Assembly: GCA_019722365.1 (NCBI GenBank)
Contig: JADFUC010001868.1
Coordinates: forward strand, 1,302,001-1,366,000
Direction: 5' to 3'
DNA from: Lithospermum erythrorhizon
Taxonomy: Eukaryota; Streptophyta; Magnoliopsida; Boraginales; Boraginaceae
Length of the DNA: 64,000 bases
Part shown: piece by piece, positions 26,016 to 38,503 of the stretch
How the letters are laid out: each line of letters opens with the position of its first letter
How positions within the stretch are numbered: position 1 is the first letter of the stretch
The notes under the pieces: model-generated
Database searches by the model: none
What the model was told of the DNA's origin: nothing
Seen by the model: only the letters and a program-made list of their open reading frames with translations
Translations under genes and position numbers: made by a program

Positions 26016-28820
26016 TTATTGATTTTAGAACAATTTATTATAAACAAGATTTTTAATTCTACATTTTAATATCATAATAAATTATTTTATTCGATCAATT
26101 TTGTCCAACCGATCAATTTACCCTCTTAATTTTTCCTTTTGATTTGTTTGCTCCCGAATTACCGGAACCTCTCATTTTTTGGATTACTTTCTTTTAGTGC
26201 TAAAATTGGTAGACTTTGGGTAAACTTTTACATATATTGACAAGAAAAGAACCGACGGCTTGATAACGTTGTGGCTAAAAGACGAGTTATGTAAATGCTC
26301 CATCTTTCTCAAATTTTAAGAGTATTTTACTTTTGTACAAGAATTTAAGAGTACCTCAACTCTTTTCAACTAAATAATATTTTCCTCCAATCTATCAGTG
26401 GCATAATATTCAAGTTGAGAATCAATATTGTAATTTTTATTTTGAAGAAAATAATCTTATAAAAGTAGATCGAAAAAAGAAAGAAGAACGGTGGGTTCAA
26501 TAATGGGGGAGCGGGGTCAGGTGGTGGTTTTTGAAAAGTTAGTTAGGACAAGGCTAGTTAAAACGAAGTTTAAAAAGCAAAGGACAATTTAATATTTTAA
26601 GCGAACGCACATTTTGTGATAAAGAAAATTAATTGGGTACTAAAAATAAAAAAAGTAGTCAAACTAATGATATTTTGTCAATTTTCTCATAGTAAATAAA
26701 TCAAATTAAACCAAACCAAAATCATATCTGGTCCAGGTCTTATTGAAATGGACATGTAGAGCTAATAATAGTCCAATTATGAGCTGGTTCAGTTAAAATT
26801 TGGAACGCACTTGCGTTTCTTTTGGACAGTTCATTATGAGACTCCTGGACGCAAGTGACGTCCTGGCCTGGATTGTAGATAAATCATAATCGTCATTACG
26901 ACTTAAAGCTGACGATTATAATAAGCGAGATAATTTAAAAGTGGTGTGATAATATGATTGGAAAAACATTATTTAAAGTTTTGACCATCATCAGTCATGA
27001 CAATACAAATTTGATTTGTCAATTGTCAAGACGTTGGGTGCATGACTTGATGCGCATGGTATTCAAAGTCAAAGAAGAGGGGAACAAGAACATCTTCACA
27101 ACAAACTCTGCACTAGTGTATTCATCTTTTAAGCCTAGTTTGTAGTTGATGCGTTGAAGAAATAGGGAGGGTGGGATATCTAACAATTGGTCCAATGTAT
27201 TTATACATATCTTCAGTACATGAATTTCACTTTCAGTTAGTAGTTCAACAACTTTGCTAGAATTGAAGTAAAGTGGTAATTACAATCCGCTTGGAATATT
27301 ATATTATAAGGTTTCAATGGACTCTCCACTACTGGACTTTGATTACAAGTTATACTATAAAATAATCGAGTTCTTATTCATTCATGTTCATTGATTTTGA
27401 AAGTAACATTCTTATAATACACACTAGACTTTCTTAATTTTATATTCAACTCAAGAGAATTGAAATAAATGAAATTAGTTAAAGTTGAATTAATCAAAGT
27501 GGGAAAAGTTAAAATGCATGCTAAGGTGTTTGAAAGTCCAAGTGGCCAAGTGGGGCTAGAAACACATTAGTAGTAGTAAATGTTAGTGTCTCCAATTTGT
27601 CACATTTTGTCACATTTTGTCTTGATGTGAAAAGAGAAGATAATACCAACTGAAAGGTACATCTTCCTTTGCATTGAAAATTAAGAAAATGAGCAAATTA
27701 AAGTCTTGGCAGGTTGTGTAATTGCAAATGCCACTAGGAGACAAAAGCTGATGCCAAATTGGTTTGTCTTTGTTAGGGTATGTTTGGACTCTTGTGAGTC
27801 ACTCATAATACTAAAGTCTGGCCAGCCCTATGATTCCCTATCCACCTTAGATCATGACAAAACATACATCCAAAAAGTTGCTCAAACCTTTCACGCCCAA
27901 ATAGGGGAGATCAAGACGAGTGTAAATTATTGAAATTAAATGCCAAAATTTTGAGTTTCTTGGTTTTATTGACTTGTATTTTTTGAAAAAAATAATTCAA
28001 GTAAAAAACGTAAGTACAAGAAAAAGGAAAATATGAACTTAGTACAAGGAAGAAATAGAGAATTTATTATAAATTAATGACTATTATCTAATGACATCAA
28101 TAATATTTTGTGTCATCTTTTTATTATAAATTATGGAGTATTATTTAATGATATAACTTTCACCTCATTCATCTTTTTATTAGCAATTTTTAAAAATGTT
28201 TAATTTCATCACTCAACTATCGATTTTGACCAAATTTAATCCCGATATTAATATAATCAATCAAATTAATAACCCCAGACCACGTGACCTAGACTCTCAT
28301 CTAGAAGTTTGAAGGCAACAAATGAATAAAGCATAAATAGTGATGTGCAGATTGGTTCAAACACATGGGGCTAATGCTAGTTGTGCTCTCTTTAGGCATT
28401 TGTCGACAACGTAAGTATTAAAGAACTATGTCCCCTTCTTCATATCAATGTCCTCACCTTTATCTATTCCAAATCTAATAAATTATTATTGATTTTTATT
28501 ACTAATTCAACCAAACCCAAATACTTATTACATTCCTAAACTATAGTTACATTTAATTTTTTACGATCTCCAACACACGACTTAAAATGTAAATATCTCT
28601 AATTTACACTTCAGAAAAATTATAAAAAAGCCGATATTTCAAAATATATATTAAACGAATCTAACAACATTCCACATGATTATATTATTTATTATCTACA
28701 ATTAATTCGCGATCAAAGTTTCACCGAAAATTAAAATGTGACTATGATTTAATAATGTGATTATGATTTAATGATTGAGGGATTATTATTTACCATTCAA
28801 CATACCCAAAATCTCTCTCT
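26016..28820. other. Intergenic region with two short hairpins
   Basis: No gene recognised; short open stretches at 26954-27145 and 27706-27933 have no recognisable protein features. At 26886-26919 there is a perfect 10-bp stem, ATAATCGTCA/TGACGATTAT, with a 14-nt loop. Just upstream a CACTTGCG/CGCAAGTG pair lies at roughly 26807-26860. The part nearest the GRAS gene presumably holds its distal promoter. Confidence 0.5.
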
Positions 28821-28825
28821 CTCTT

Positions 28826-29272
28826 GAACAACATATTTATATAGGAGAAAAAGAGAAAACCAATAGAGAAACCAGTTTTGTTCATTCATTGTAAACATCT
28901 TCTTTCTGATTATCTCCTTATTAGTATATTTTCAAAGTCCAAAACCAACTTTGTGAGTTTCTCTTATTGCTTCCACTACTTTTGGTTATCTGCTAAGATT
29001 TTTTTTGTTGGTAATTGGTTATGTATTAGCTATTGGTTACCATATTTTATTGGTTAGATAAAAATCCAATGTTTATAATCTAGTTATATATTATGTTCAT
29101 TATTGTTGTTTAGACACTCAAAAGAATCATCCCTTTGTTATAAAAATCCAGTCTTTATAAAGTACTAATTAGTTTTCTAGATACTAAGATACCAGGGTAG
29201 TTTTGTATTGAAGTTGGTCTATTTTTTTGTCCAAATTAAGTCCAGTAAAATTAATTTTTTGGAATTTTATCA
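28826..29272 (+). promoter_or_regulatory. Core promoter and leader of the SCL3-like gene
   Basis: A TATA box (ATTTATATAGG, about 28832-28842) is followed by an A-rich, then CT-rich leader of roughly 400 nt before the ATG at 29273. The leader is unusually long and T-rich after about 28980, so a leader intron is possible, but I cannot fix its ends. Confidence 0.5.
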
Positions 29273-30709
29273 ATGTTTCATCAAGATGATGGGTCATCTT
29301 CAGTAACATCATCACCTCTCCAAATGTTCCCTATGATGTCAGCTTCACCAGGCCTTGGATCACCAAATCCATGGCTAGAGGAATTAAAATCTGAAGAAAG
29401 GGGGTTGTATTTGATCCATTTATTGCTCACTTGTGCAAATCATGTAGCTACTGGTAGCCTTGAAAATGCCAACATAGCCCTTGATCAAATCTCATATCTT
29501 GCTTCTCCTGATGGAGATACTATGCAAAGAATTGCTTCATATTTCACTCAAGCTCTTGCTGAAAGGGTTCTTAAAACTTGGCCTGGTCTTTACAAAGCCT
29601 TGCATTCAACAAGAATTGATAATATTAATGAAGAGGTTCTTGTTAGGAGGATGTTTTTCGAGTTTTTCCCATTCTTGAAAGTGGCTTTTGTGATCACAAA
29701 TCAGGCAATTATTGAGGCCATGGAAGGAGAAAAGATGGTTCATATAATTGATCTTAATGCTACTGAGCCTGCTCAGTGGAGAGCTTTGTTGCAAGATTTG
29801 TGTGCAAGGCCAGAAGGGCCTCCTCATCTGAGGATAACAGGTGTGCATCACCAAAAAGAGATTCTTGATCAAATGGCTCATGTGTTAACTGAAGAAGCTG
29901 AGAAGTTGGATATTCCATTTCAGTTCAATCCAGTAGTTAGCAAATTGGAGAATCTTAATATCGAGCAATTGCGTGTTAAAACCGGGGAGGCTCTAGCAAT
30001 TAGTTCTGTTTTGAGGTTGCATTCACTACTGGCTGCTAATGATGAGCCTCGGACAAGGTCTCCGTTGGGGCCGAAGAATGCGAATGGTCTTAATTTGCCT
30101 CAAAAATCAGTTCTTGGCACCTTAGGGGAGTTGCTTGAGAAGGATTTTGTTAATGGTAATAACAATCATCATAATGGTTATAATAATAGTTCAAGCCATG
30201 ATACAGCTTCATCATCACCTCTATCGCCAACTGCTTCAACCAAGATTGATGGCTTTCTCAACTCTCTATGGAGTTTATCTCCAAAGGTGATGTTGGTGAC
30301 AGAACAAGATTCTAATCATAATGGATCAGGCCTCATGGAGAGGCTATCAGAATGCTTACATTTCTATGCTGCATTGTTTGATTGCCTAGAAACGACGCTG
30401 CCACGAATGTCCGTGGAGCGTATGAAGGTGGAGAAGATGTTCTTTGGTGAGGAGATCAAGAACATAATAGCATGTGAAGGAATTGAGAGGAAAGAAAGAC
30501 ATGAGAAGTTGGATAAATGGGTTCAAAGATTTGAAGTTGCCGGTTTTGGAAACATGCCTTTGAGCTATTATGCTTTGTTGCAGGCAAGGAGATTATTACA
30601 AGGATATAGTTGTGAGGGGTACAAGATTAAAGATGAGAATGGTTGTGTGGTTATTTGTTGGCAAGATAAACCACTTTTCAGTGTTTCAGCATGGAAATGT
30701 AGGAGATAG
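29273..30709 (+). CDS. SCL3: GRAS-family regulator, SCARECROW-LIKE 3 type
   Basis: A single-exon coding region of 478 aa, typical for GRAS genes. After a short Ser/Met-rich N-terminus without DELLA or TVHYNP motifs come the first leucine-rich segment (LIHLLLTCANHVATGSL), the VHIID motif (156-160), the second leucine-rich region, the PFYRE-like region and a C-terminal SAW block ending SAWKCRR. An Asn/His/Ser-rich low-complexity insert (about 296-325) lies before the PFYRE region. In Arabidopsis, SCL3 is a nuclear co-regulator that antagonises DELLA proteins, promotes gibberellin responses and acts in root endodermis patterning. The SCL3 assignment rests on overall sequence and on the N-terminus; another SCL3-clade paralogue is possible. 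Confidence 0.9.
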   Translation: MFHQDDGSSSVTSSPLQMFPMMSASPGLGSPNPWLEELKSEERGLYLIHLLLTCANHVATGSLENANIALDQISYLASPDGDTMQRIASYFTQALAERVLKTWPGLYKALHSTRIDNINEEVLVRRMFFEFFPFLKVAFVITNQAIIEAMEGEKMVHIIDLNATEPAQWRALLQDLCARPEGPPHLRITGVHHQKEILDQMAHVLTEEAEKLDIPFQFNPVVSKLENLNIEQLRVKTGEALAISSVLRLHSLLAANDEPRTRSPLGPKNANGLNLPQKSVLGTLGELLEKDFVNGNNNHHNGYNNSSSHDTASSSPLSPTASTKIDGFLNSLWSLSPKVMLVTEQDSNHNGSGLMERLSECLHFYAALFDCLETTLPRMSVERMKVEKMFFGEEIKNIIACEGIERKERHEKLDKWVQRFEVAGFGNMPLSYYALLQARRLLQGYSCEGYKIKDENGCVVICWQDKPLFSVSAWKCRR

Positions 30710-31354
30710 ATGAATGTATTTCGTAAGGTTTACTACAATAGAGTAGTATTTAGATAAATTAAGTTGATGTTGTTGGTGATGATTTAATGTTGAATGTTGA
30801 TCGTTGATTTTCCCTTTTTGTTTGATGGAAATCTAATTTTGTAATGTGGATTTTAGTATGGATTTGTTTCCAGGCATGTTCGATCAGATCGAATAGACAC
30901 TTTATCATAACCCATCGAATAGACACTTTATCAAGTCGAATAATTACTTGATTGTTTTGGGTATTGATAAATTTTTGTACTCGAGTCCAACTGATATATC
31001 AGTTGCGCGGGTTTTTTGTTAATTATCAAGAGGTTAATGCGGTTACCAATCAATTTATACATAAAAATATGTAAAATTCAAAATTAGTCCTATTTCAATG
31101 GGTATCGAATCGGATAATTATCCAATTATATCGAATATCAAATAATATATTTTACTCAAGTCATACTCAATAATCAACCGAATGAGTAATGGAGTGAGAT
31201 TGCTGGGATCGATACCAAACTAGCACCAAATTACCCTCTAGAAGATTGAAGTGAATAAAGTTTGAAACTTTTTTGCCTCTTTGTTGAGCCCTCTTCCCAT
31301 TCTTCAACAATTGTTAGTTTAAGTCATAATAGTTAAGGTGTTGTTGTTTTATTA
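30710..31354. other. Spacer between the SCL3-like gene and HPA
   Basis: It holds the presumed 3' UTR of the GRAS gene and the short promoter and leader of the aminotransferase. Between 30880 and 31200 lies an AT-rich stretch with repeated ATCGAATAGACACTTTATCA and ACTCGAGTCCAACTGATA-type wording, similar in style to 60700-61000 and probably an old dispersed repeat. No additional gene is seen. Confidence 0.45.
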
Positions 31355-34300
31355 ATGGGTGTTATTGAATTAATTTGCAGTCCTTCTGGACTTTGTATAT
31401 CCAAATTTGGGTACAAAACTAAATTTTCATCTCAAGGAACCAGACAAATTCAACTCCAATTTAATTGTATGGCTTCACCTGTTGTACCTGTGCAAGAAGA
31501 GGAGTACATTAGTCAAACTCAGGCGTTGACTGGGGACTCTTTTATTAGACCCCATCTCAAGAATCTATCTCCTTATCAATCCATTTTGCCCTTTGAGGTA
31601 TTGTCCAAAATGGCATTTAGTTACTATTACTATTTCAATTTTGATAGTTTTTTTGTATGTTGTATAATATTTGGTGAAAAGTACGTAAAAAGATGGTATT
31701 TTTAAGTGTATTTTACTATTAACTTGGTAATTTTGATAGTTTGTGTAATATTTGGTGAAAAGTATGTAAAAAGATGGTATTTTAAAGTGTATTTTACTAT
31801 TAACTTGGTAATTTTGATAGTTTTTTGTACATGTGTAATATTTGGTGAAAAGTGTATACAAAGATAGTATTTTTAAGTATAATTTACTATTAACATGGTT
31901 TTGATTGAAGTCGAAGCAATGAATATCGGTTTAAGGTGCAAAGTTTGTTAATTTTGAATATTCTATATCTAACCAGACGATCTTTTAGGGATGGAGCTAG
32001 TATTTTTATATCAGTTTTAGTTTAGAGTTCATATTCACATTTTGCAGTGCAACAGTCCTCTGATTTTGAGTGGCTTACCTTTGATATTTATTGTGATTCT
32101 TGAGTTACCTTCTTTATGTGATGCTGCAATGGTTTATTGAATTTAGTGTGATCATTTTTCTTTAAGGGAGACAATGCCAATTGAAACCAATTAGTTGATA
32201 CTGAAAAAGTATGTGTATCCTCTAGTTATATGTGGATTCTTTTTCTTATTTGAATCCTTTGAAATTGCTTCTGAGCAGTGTATTGGTAGATAATGTGAGA
32301 TTTTAACATAAATTCGATTAAATTACATCCCCATTTAGCGGGATAACTATTCGTCTGGTTTGGTAAAATAAATTATGTTACCTGCAGGTATTGTCCAGTC
32401 GCCTTGGTAGAAAGCCAGAGGACATAATAAAACTTGATGCTAATGAAAATCCATATGGTCCACCTCCAGAGGCAAGTCAAATGTTACTTCATATTTTCTT
32501 CGTATGTAAAGAGTTGATATCACAAAGGGCATCAAACGGACCACACATTCTATGGTAGATTGATTGTTGTAGCATACGAATTTCTGCATTTTTTTTCTGT
32601 TGAAAATATCAACCCCTTGTAGGTTTTTGAGGCTTTGGGATCAATGAAATTTCCTTATATTTATCCAGACCCAGAGAATCGTCGGTTGCGCTCAGCCCTT
32701 GCTGAAGATTGTGGCCTAGAAGCTGAATATATCCTTGCTGGTTGTGGTGCTGATGAATTAATTGATCTGATCATGCGGTTTGTATTGCATGATATGTTTT
32801 GAGTTATAAGCCTATTGATATATTGGTCGTTTTAGTAGTCTAATGCAATTGGGATCTGCACTTGTTGAATGGGCAGTTGTGTATTAGATCCTGGCGACAA
32901 GATTGTGGACTGTCCGCCTACATTTACCATGTATGAATTTGATGCTGCTGTTAATGCTGCACTTGTCCTCAAAGGTAACATTTCCTTACTCTAGTTTGAA
33001 GATTCTTTACTCCAAATCCAGATCAAGTTAAGTCGTTTCCTTACTCTCATGGCTATATGGTTATTTTTTATTTTGCAGCACCTAGGAACCCTGACTTTAG
33101 TCTGGATGTAGAACAGATAGTCAAAATTGTTGACCAGGAGAAACCCAAGTGCATATTCTTAACATCACCAAATAATCCTGATGGAAGGTCAGTAGGAATT
33201 ACTTCAACTGCATAGTGTATCTCCTATTTTCGGATTTTAACAATTATTAAATAGTAATTTCTTTAGTAAATACATTTTTATCTTGACGTTTACATGTATG
33301 CGGAGAAGCTAATTTCTCATAATTCTTGGATTTAACACATTATTGCCTTGATGGACAGTATTATCAGTGATGATACACTTCTGAAAGTACTTAGTCTACC
33401 AATTTTGGTCGTACTGGATGAAGCCTACATCGAATTTTCAGGACTTGCGTCCAAAATGAGCTGGGTAAAGAAGCATGAGAACCTGATTGTCCTACGAACA
33501 TTCAGCAAGCGAGCTGGTAAGGTTCTCTTCTGGTGCTCGGAATAATTGTCCTTGGATTCTATAACTTGCATATAAATCTTATAATGATCTGAACTGATCC
33601 TTTCTAATAATTATTATTAAATCATTGGATTTTATCCTACTGGGTTACATTCTGATAAGTAGCTGCATCTTGTTAAGGTGCGCCAACCTAAGTACATTTT
33701 CATAGTTATGAATACTTGCCCTCACAAAATCCTGTAATTATATTGGTTAGGTTTAGCAGGATTGCGAGTTGGCTATGGAGCGTTTCCTCTGAGCATTATT
33801 GAATACATATGGCGGGCAAAGCAGCCTTATAATGTATCTGTTGCTGCTGAAATCGCTGCATGTGCTGCACTGGAGAACCCTGCATATCTGGAGGTAACTT
33901 CTTCAAAAATGGCTGTTCCTAATAAAACATTTGTTGTGATATTGAGTTTTGAGAACCTCTTTCCTTTTCAATGGAATGCTATGTCTAGCTTCACCAACTA
34001 ATCTCTTTCTTCAGAATGTTAAAGAGGCATTGGTCGAAGAACGAGAGAGGCTTTACAAGCTCTTGAAAGAAGTCCCCTTTCTCAACCCATATCCAAGCTA
34101 CTCAAATTTTATCTTGTGTGAGGTTACATTAGGGAAGGATGCGAAGAAGTTGAAGGTAAAAATTAATATTTTTGTATTGTGAAGTATTGTATTTACTTAT
34201 TCATAGTTTCTAATTTACAACAGTAAATTATTCTTGATCTCTGCTTGCATGATTAGTAAATGCTTCAATTATATTCATGTGCAAATCTTTAATATATAGC

Positions 34301-34458
34301 CTCTTGATGAAATGTTTGCTTTACAGGAAGATCTAGCAAAGATGGGTGTCATGATTCGCCATTACACCAAGAAAGAACTATCGGGTTATGTCCGTGTATC
34401 TGTTGGCAAGCCTGAGCAGACAGATGCTCTGATGGAATGCCTTAAATTGCTGTCCTGA
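31355..34458 (+). CDS. HPA: Histidinol-phosphate aminotransferase, chloroplastic
   Basis: PLP-dependent class-II aminotransferase of histidine biosynthesis: imidazole acetol phosphate plus glutamate give histidinol phosphate plus 2-oxoglutarate, in the plastid. Nine exons join in frame to 420 aa: 31355-31597, 32388-32471, 32623-32777, 32877-32974, 33079-33187, 33359-33516, 33751-33893, 34015-34155, 34327-34458. The first 60 or so residues look like a transit peptide. The mature part shows [11 protein letters not shown], the [15 protein letters not shown] segment, NNPDG and the PLP lysine in TFSKRAG (Lys280). Length and sequence agree well with remembered tobacco HPA. Intron 2 has a GC donor (PPE|GCAAGT), needed to keep frame. 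Intron 1 is bounded by 12-nt direct repeats and contains tandem repeats. Confidence 0.96.
31643..31900 (+). repeat. Three-copy tandem repeat in HPA intron 1
   Basis: Three consecutive copies of a unit starting GATAGTTT, with TAATATTTGGTGAAAAGT and TTTACTATTAAC inside, run 31643-31734 (92 bp), 31735-31815 (81 bp) and about 31816-31900. Unit-internal words also occur in the relic around 13540-13700 in a CHR5-like intron (TTTACTATTAACATG and an end in TTTTAGGGATGGAG). The array is therefore probably part of an expanded MITE-like element whose right end is near 32000. The 98-codon minus-strand opening here follows from the repeat periodicity and is not a gene. Confidence 0.8.
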
Positions 34459-37400
34459 TTTCTGGTGTACACAGCCTGCACTGCAGTTCACTCCTCTGGT
34501 GCTGGAGAAAGAAGCAAAAGGGGCTTGCCTGTAAGATTGGATGAACCGAGGAGCCACCTCGTCTTGACCGTCTTAGTTACTATACTTACCCCATGTACTC
34601 ATTTCTTACCTAATCATGTTCAGGTTCTTGAATTTGGTCCTTTTCATGATTGAAGTATAAAAAGTTTATATGGAATGTTGCAAGTAAACATCTAATCAAC
34701 TGGCCACCTAAGTAGGTAACCCGAAGACCTCGAAAACGCAGAGTAAACGCAGTGACTGACTTCCAGTTTAGTAATCATTTTTTTGCCAGTTTAAGCCCCC
34801 ATCATACAGTGAAAACAAGCCTCAGAAGTCATAAAATTATGTCATTTCTCAGCAATGTGAAGCATCTCCAATTACTGCAACTTGTTCATAAAGTGACAAA
34901 TTCCCACCGAGTCAGTCGTCCACTTACAATATTCATTTCTTGAATGATGAGAATAGACTATAGTGGACTACTAAAAATTTAAATAGTGAACACTTGCATT
35001 ATCTTACCATTACCCATGTTTGTGAGTTGACCTCAAATGGGACAATGGGTAGGGAGGGTGTTTCATGAACATTTTAATACTCCCTTGATTCCTTTCTCTT
35101 TATAGTCAATGTTTGGTATCAGAAATAAGGGAGGTGGATTATATGATGATATCAAGGTTTAATATCTCATTTGGTAGGAAAAGATATATAATGAGGTGTC
35201 TTGGCATCACTTTGCGTAAAATTACACTTTCGTGTTTAAACAAACATCACTTTGCATAATATTTGTAAGAACTTCTTACTAGCACACAATTCATGTTGAT
35301 GATTTCATTTCACTCAACATGTTTCTAAAGAGATCCTGTTTAAGCAGGGCAAAAGAAAAGCCGGATAATACGAATTTACTTTTATTTATCAATATGAATC
35401 GTGTAAACTGTACAAGAATTCTCTTCATTCTCATGACATTGAAATGATGTGGGGAGAAGGGAATGTTATTGGTGGTGGGATCATGAGAACAGAAATAATA
35501 TGATTCATAGAGAGTCTTCATACTGAAGTAGTACAAAGGTGATACGTTACAGACGCGATATCATTGGGCGAGTAAAAAATAGTCTTTATATAATTTTTTT
35601 TAAACAAACAGATAGAAAAATACGAAAAAGAAATCATGATAAAAATAAAGTTGACTAATTAATACATTGATAACTTCTTTATTAAAATTCTTGAATAGAT
35701 TATAGTTCTTTCGATTCTTTTTTATTTATCTCCAAAATTTAAACAATCTCTTGATTTTCATTTCTTATTTTTTCTTATTCAATTTCATTCAATATTAATT
35801 AATAATCAATTATAGATGTGACATGTGTATGTATTTACTACTATCATGTTGTAATAGGAAGATATGAAAAATAACAAATAGATAGAGCATTTTTCATCAA
35901 TTTATGCTCAGTAAAAGATAATATTTAAATTGATCACTTACATATTAAAATAATAATAATAATAATAATGCTTTAATTAATTTTAAAATATATTTGTGTT
36001 TGTTTCAACTATTTAAGATTTTCTATCACAATCAAAGATAAACTAAGATCAATATTAAGTCATGATAAATTAAACTTAATTAAATATTTATATCAAATCA
36101 CAATAACTATTTTCGTTTATTCATCTAGAATGACAAATGAAAATTTAAAATAATTTTAAAATTTCATGTTTTTCCGTGGTTTCAATGCTGTGATAGAACC
36201 ACCTACAGCTAACTAACAATTATTTGATCAAGCACTCCTATAAAACGGTATTTGAAATTTTATTAGGGCTGGATAACAAAGAAGTTACTTTAGTAATAAT
36301 CTCAATATGTCTAAAATTATTATATTTTCTTGGAAGCTTTCATATTTTTCATCTACTCTTAAAAAAATATAAGTTTAGCTTTAATTTGATAATTCAAATA
36401 TAGATGCTCCCAATAGCTTAGTAATAATTTGTATACAAACTATTCTAAGAGATAAATTAACGGTGGATATATTTATCTAATTGGAGGTATTATAAGGCGA
36501 ATTACAAAATAGACAAGACCTGATAATTACATGAATGGACACATAATATAATATTATTTAAATAACTTTCAAGAGGTGAAATAGCGAAAGATTTGTTTTG
36601 AAAAATCGTTTAATATCACCTTCAAAATCCTCAGATTCTGGGATCAACATATACGAATCCGCGACAACGAAAGTTAACGCGTCCTCAAAATTACAAAATC
36701 GAATTTCAAATAAAATAACTAAAAATAAAATATTGACATTTGTTAACATAGCTTTCACCTTAAATAGAGAATATAAGAAAGTTTTTTTACATACCTTCCA
36801 TCTTATTTGCATTTTTATCCTTAACTTCACAACCAAACCAAAATATATCTTTTATTATATATAGATTTTCTTCTTGGACTCTTCATCACTATTTACATGG
36901 ACAAATAATATATAGTAAATGATATGTTGAAGCCATGTAACTTTCAAGAGGTGGAATAAGAATTTTATTACGTGAACTTCTAAATATTTTATAACGAATT
37001 ATAATTATCATGAAGTGAAATGAATAAATATCATTAACTTATCAGATTATTCACTATAATTACTTGCTTGTAGTATTTTCATTTGAAGGAACACTTGGCT
37101 TAAATTCTAACAGCGAAGAAACAAGAATTCTAGCACACATTTGGAAGGAATACATGTAAATTAATGTCTAGTAATTAAAATATTTGGGGAGTGTGATAAA
37201 TATATTTGCTGAAAAAATGTAAAATACCAAACTATATTCATATTTTTAGAAGGTATATTAATATATGTGTATGTAAAGATAAGGGATAGCCACAGCAGCT
37301 AAGTCTGACTTGCTGGAATATTTCTATGGTTCTTTATCAAGATATTTTTCAAGATATGTAGAAAATTTCTTCAGCACCTACAATTGTCCGATTTGTCTCA

Positions 37401-38503
37401 AAATAGTTGACCACATTTGTCAGAAACAATTGTCTCCATCCATCAATTTTATTATCTTGAAATTCAAGAGTTGTGATTTGTCCCTAGTCAATTAGTCATC
37501 CAAATTTATGCGATGTTAGTTGGACTCAATACTTTATATCACTATCAATTGATATTAATCAGAGAGGTCTGTTTTCAATTAAATACTAGTAGTGTGGGAA
37601 AGGTCTATTATGTCAACAATATTTACGTTTTTTATCATCTACCCGTTTAACGGTGTTTTATTTCATATCAACTATTGTATATATTTATACATCATATATT
37701 GTATTGTTACATTATAAATATCACATAGCTAAAGCATGAGATACAGAATGACACATACCTAGGAATACAAAATCCGGAGCATAACGTTTATAAATCAAAC
37801 TTTTTTGCTCTTAAATTGAAGGTTATTAAATCTCCTCAAATAATACTAATGGGATCTGAAACTTTCCTCCTTGTAATGATATTATTCATCATTTATAAAT
37901 GTACATTGTTCTTAAAAGTGAATGGTCACCAAACCATAATCTATATATTTAACAAAAAAGAAACAGCAAATTTACATAATAAAAAATGACAACTTTCAGT
38001 AGCTTCAAACAGAAGCTCCCTTTACTCAAAGTCTTTTTGTATGGATTAACCAATCATGTTAATTCTTGGCAACTAGCAATGAAGTTTCATGCTCCAAATT
38101 TCTTTCATTAGTCCTACCAAGTCAAAGCTGAAGCATAGTTGTTCATTATTTTACATTACTATACACATCACTGCTTAGTCCTCACCTAATTCTTTTTACA
38201 CGTACAAGAATGTGTGTGCCACTCCACCCCAAACTCAATCTAAAGTCCAAACTTAGTGGTCCCTACTTGGTTATGATTGTTGACCATTTGCAAATTCACT
38301 ACCTTTTCATAAACTTATTGTCCAAGGTTTATGATTGTTACATCCACAATCTGTATATAAATCTTTCATTAATCTCAAGTATCATGAAGAATACTCAATA
38401 ATACCTTTGTGAATCATCACCAAACTTGCTTTCTTTATTTGTTCTATATATTTCATTTGCATTTACTATGAACTTTGAAGGAACTTTCTGACTACAAGTC
38501 ATT
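34459..38503. other. Intergenic region between HPA and the receptor-like protein gene
   Basis: No gene recognised in 4 kb of AT-rich sequence. The first 200 nt are presumably the HPA 3' UTR. An (AAT)n microsatellite lies at about 35948-35969. Overlapping opposite open stretches at 36558-36864 have low-complexity composition and no family resemblance. The last few hundred bases, from about 38200, are probably promoter and leader of the receptor-like protein gene. Confidence 0.55.

Noticed and set aside
31565..31861. 98-codon minus-strand frame with internal repeats
   Set aside because: Its repeated peptide comes from the three-copy tandem repeat of HPA intron 1. It is not conserved coding.
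36558..36864. Two overlapping opposite open frames in the intergenic region
   Set aside because: Low-complexity composition, no domain, and each is explained by the other's codon pattern. No promoter or splice evidence.
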